Origin: Candidatus Izemoplasma sp.
GTDB taxonomy: Bacteria; Bacillota_I; Bacilli_A; Izemoplasmatales; Izemoplasmataceae
Length of the DNA: 6,474 bases
Reading direction: 5' to 3'
NCBI GenBank assembly: GCA_007116105.1
Contig: SKJA01000093.1
Coordinates: 1-6,474 of the forward strand
Below the pieces are notes generated by a model. That model had not been told where the DNA came from and ran no database searches. It worked only from the letters and a program-made list of their open reading frames with translations. Positions 5,841 to 6,474 of this stretch are shown here, in pieces; position 1 is the first letter of the stretch; every line of letters begins with the position of its first letter. The position numbers and the translations under genes were made by a program.

Positions 5841-6474
5841 AACGCAACATTCTTAAGCTGTTTAAAATCACCAAAATCGTCGATAACTCATGCGCAAGGA
5901 CACCAAGAGGCAACAACACAAGCCCAAAGATGTTCCCGATGAGTAACATCACAATCACCGCAATAGAGAAGACGATGTTTTGAATCACAATCCGTCTCAT
6001 CCGTTTGGCTAGTTTAAACACTCTTGGTAAATTTTCTAAGTTATCGTTCATTAAAACAATGTCGGAGGTTTCCAAGGACACATCCGTTCCTGTGCCCATC
6101 GCAATGGACACGTCTGCGACCGCGAGCGCGGGGGCATCGTTGATGCCATCGCCAATCATCAAGACAGGGCCGCAAGTCATTTGAAATTCTTTAACGTGTT
6201 TGGCTTTATCTTCTGGCAAACAACGCGCAATGGTTTTCTCAATGCCAACCTCGTTTGCGATGGCCATCGCACTCTCGTGCACATCCCCTGTCAACAACAC
6301 TGGGAGAATGCCTAACGCTTTAAACTGAGCAATGGTTTCTTTAACGTGAGGTCTTAAAGCATCTTTTAACACCAACATCCCCACCACCTCTTGGTCGCGA
6401 TACACCCAGACCAAGGAGGCGCCTTCACGGGCATACGTGTGGGCCTGTGCTTCTTGTGAGGCGCTTAAGGGATG
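5839..6474 (-). CDS. P1B-type metal-exporting ATPase, C-terminal 211 residues (P1B-4-like)
   Basis: Heavy-metal P-type ATPases pump transition-metal ions out across the cytoplasmic membrane using ATP. The reading frame is open to the right edge; only the end of the nucleotide-binding region, the second half of the P domain and the last two membrane helices are present, so the DKTGT phosphorylation site and the metal-site helix lie outside. Visible motifs, counting from the first whole codon at the edge: KDALRP near 37-42, LLTGD ending at 64, LPEDKAKHV near 86-94, and the hinge GDGINDAPAL at 108-117. Two hydrophobic helices follow (about 162-185 and 185-204), ending in NSLRMLR. Helix 8 has HELST at 195-199, resembling the HEGGT/HEGST of P1B-4 pumps (Co, Fe or Zn; for example Bacillus PfeT/ZosA). 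The Lys and Asp that mark ZntA-type zinc pumps are absent from the matching positions. Subtype and metal are inferred; the protein is certainly a P1B ATPase. A TTG at 6414 is internal, not the start. Confidence 0.93.
   Translation of the reverse strand, partial: HPLSASQEAQAHTYAREGASLVWVYRDQEVVGMLVLKDALRPHVKETIAQFKALGILPVLLTGDVHESAMAIANEVGIEKTIARCLPEDKAKHVKEFQMTCGPVLMIGDGINDAPALAVADVSIAMGTGTDVSLETSDIVLMNDNLENLPRVFKLAKRMRRIVIQNIVFSIAVIVMLLIGNIFGLVLLPLGVLAHELSTILVILNSLRMLR

Noticed and set aside
5839..6414. Reading the P-type ATPase as a complete 191-residue protein starting at 6414
   Set aside because: The codon at 6414-6412 is TTG inside a frame that stays open to the window edge, and the upstream residues continue the family pattern. 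It is a window-truncated gene, not a short soluble protein.

Overview
The window holds five protein genes and no RNA gene, mobile element or CRISPR array. Standard stop codons, TGG for Trp, strong AGGAGGT-type Shine-Dalgarno sites and TATAAT-type promoters point to a low-to-mid-GC Gram-positive lineage. Relevant family features are a CdaA-type diadenylate cyclase and a B12-dependent ribonucleotide reductase closely resembling the Bacillales form. I infer Bacillota, or a related cell-wall-poor lineage such as Acholeplasmatales or Izemoplasmatales that keeps the standard code. The exact taxon cannot be fixed from this sequence.

Layout, left to right. A leftward gene at 1-900 is cut by the window edge; it looks like a phytoene-desaturase/COG1233-type FAD oxidoreductase with a decayed dinucleotide-binding motif. 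Upstream of it, also leftward, is cdaA (958-1692), which ends in its own terminator. A 282-bp divergent intergenic region (1693-1974) carries a promoter on each strand and some inverted repeats. Rightward nrdJ (1975-4506) encodes a complete class II ribonucleotide reductase and ends in a strong terminator. Rightward hflX (4572-5816, probable TTG start) encodes a ribosome-associated GTPase. A two-way terminator separates it from a convergent leftward gene (5839-6474, cut by the right edge), the C-terminal part of a P1B-type metal-exporting ATPase with a P1B-4-like last membrane helix.

These are mostly separately transcribed housekeeping or stress genes: c-di-AMP signalling, dNTP synthesis, ribosome rescue and metal efflux. 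They do not form one pathway. The least ordinary features are the degenerate oxidoreductase behind cdaA, where cdaR would often be found, and a repeated compact boundary unit: terminator hairpin, extended -10 box (TGCTATAAT or TGCTATACT), then a Shine-Dalgarno almost at the expected transcript start. I found no convincing undescribed multi-gene system.
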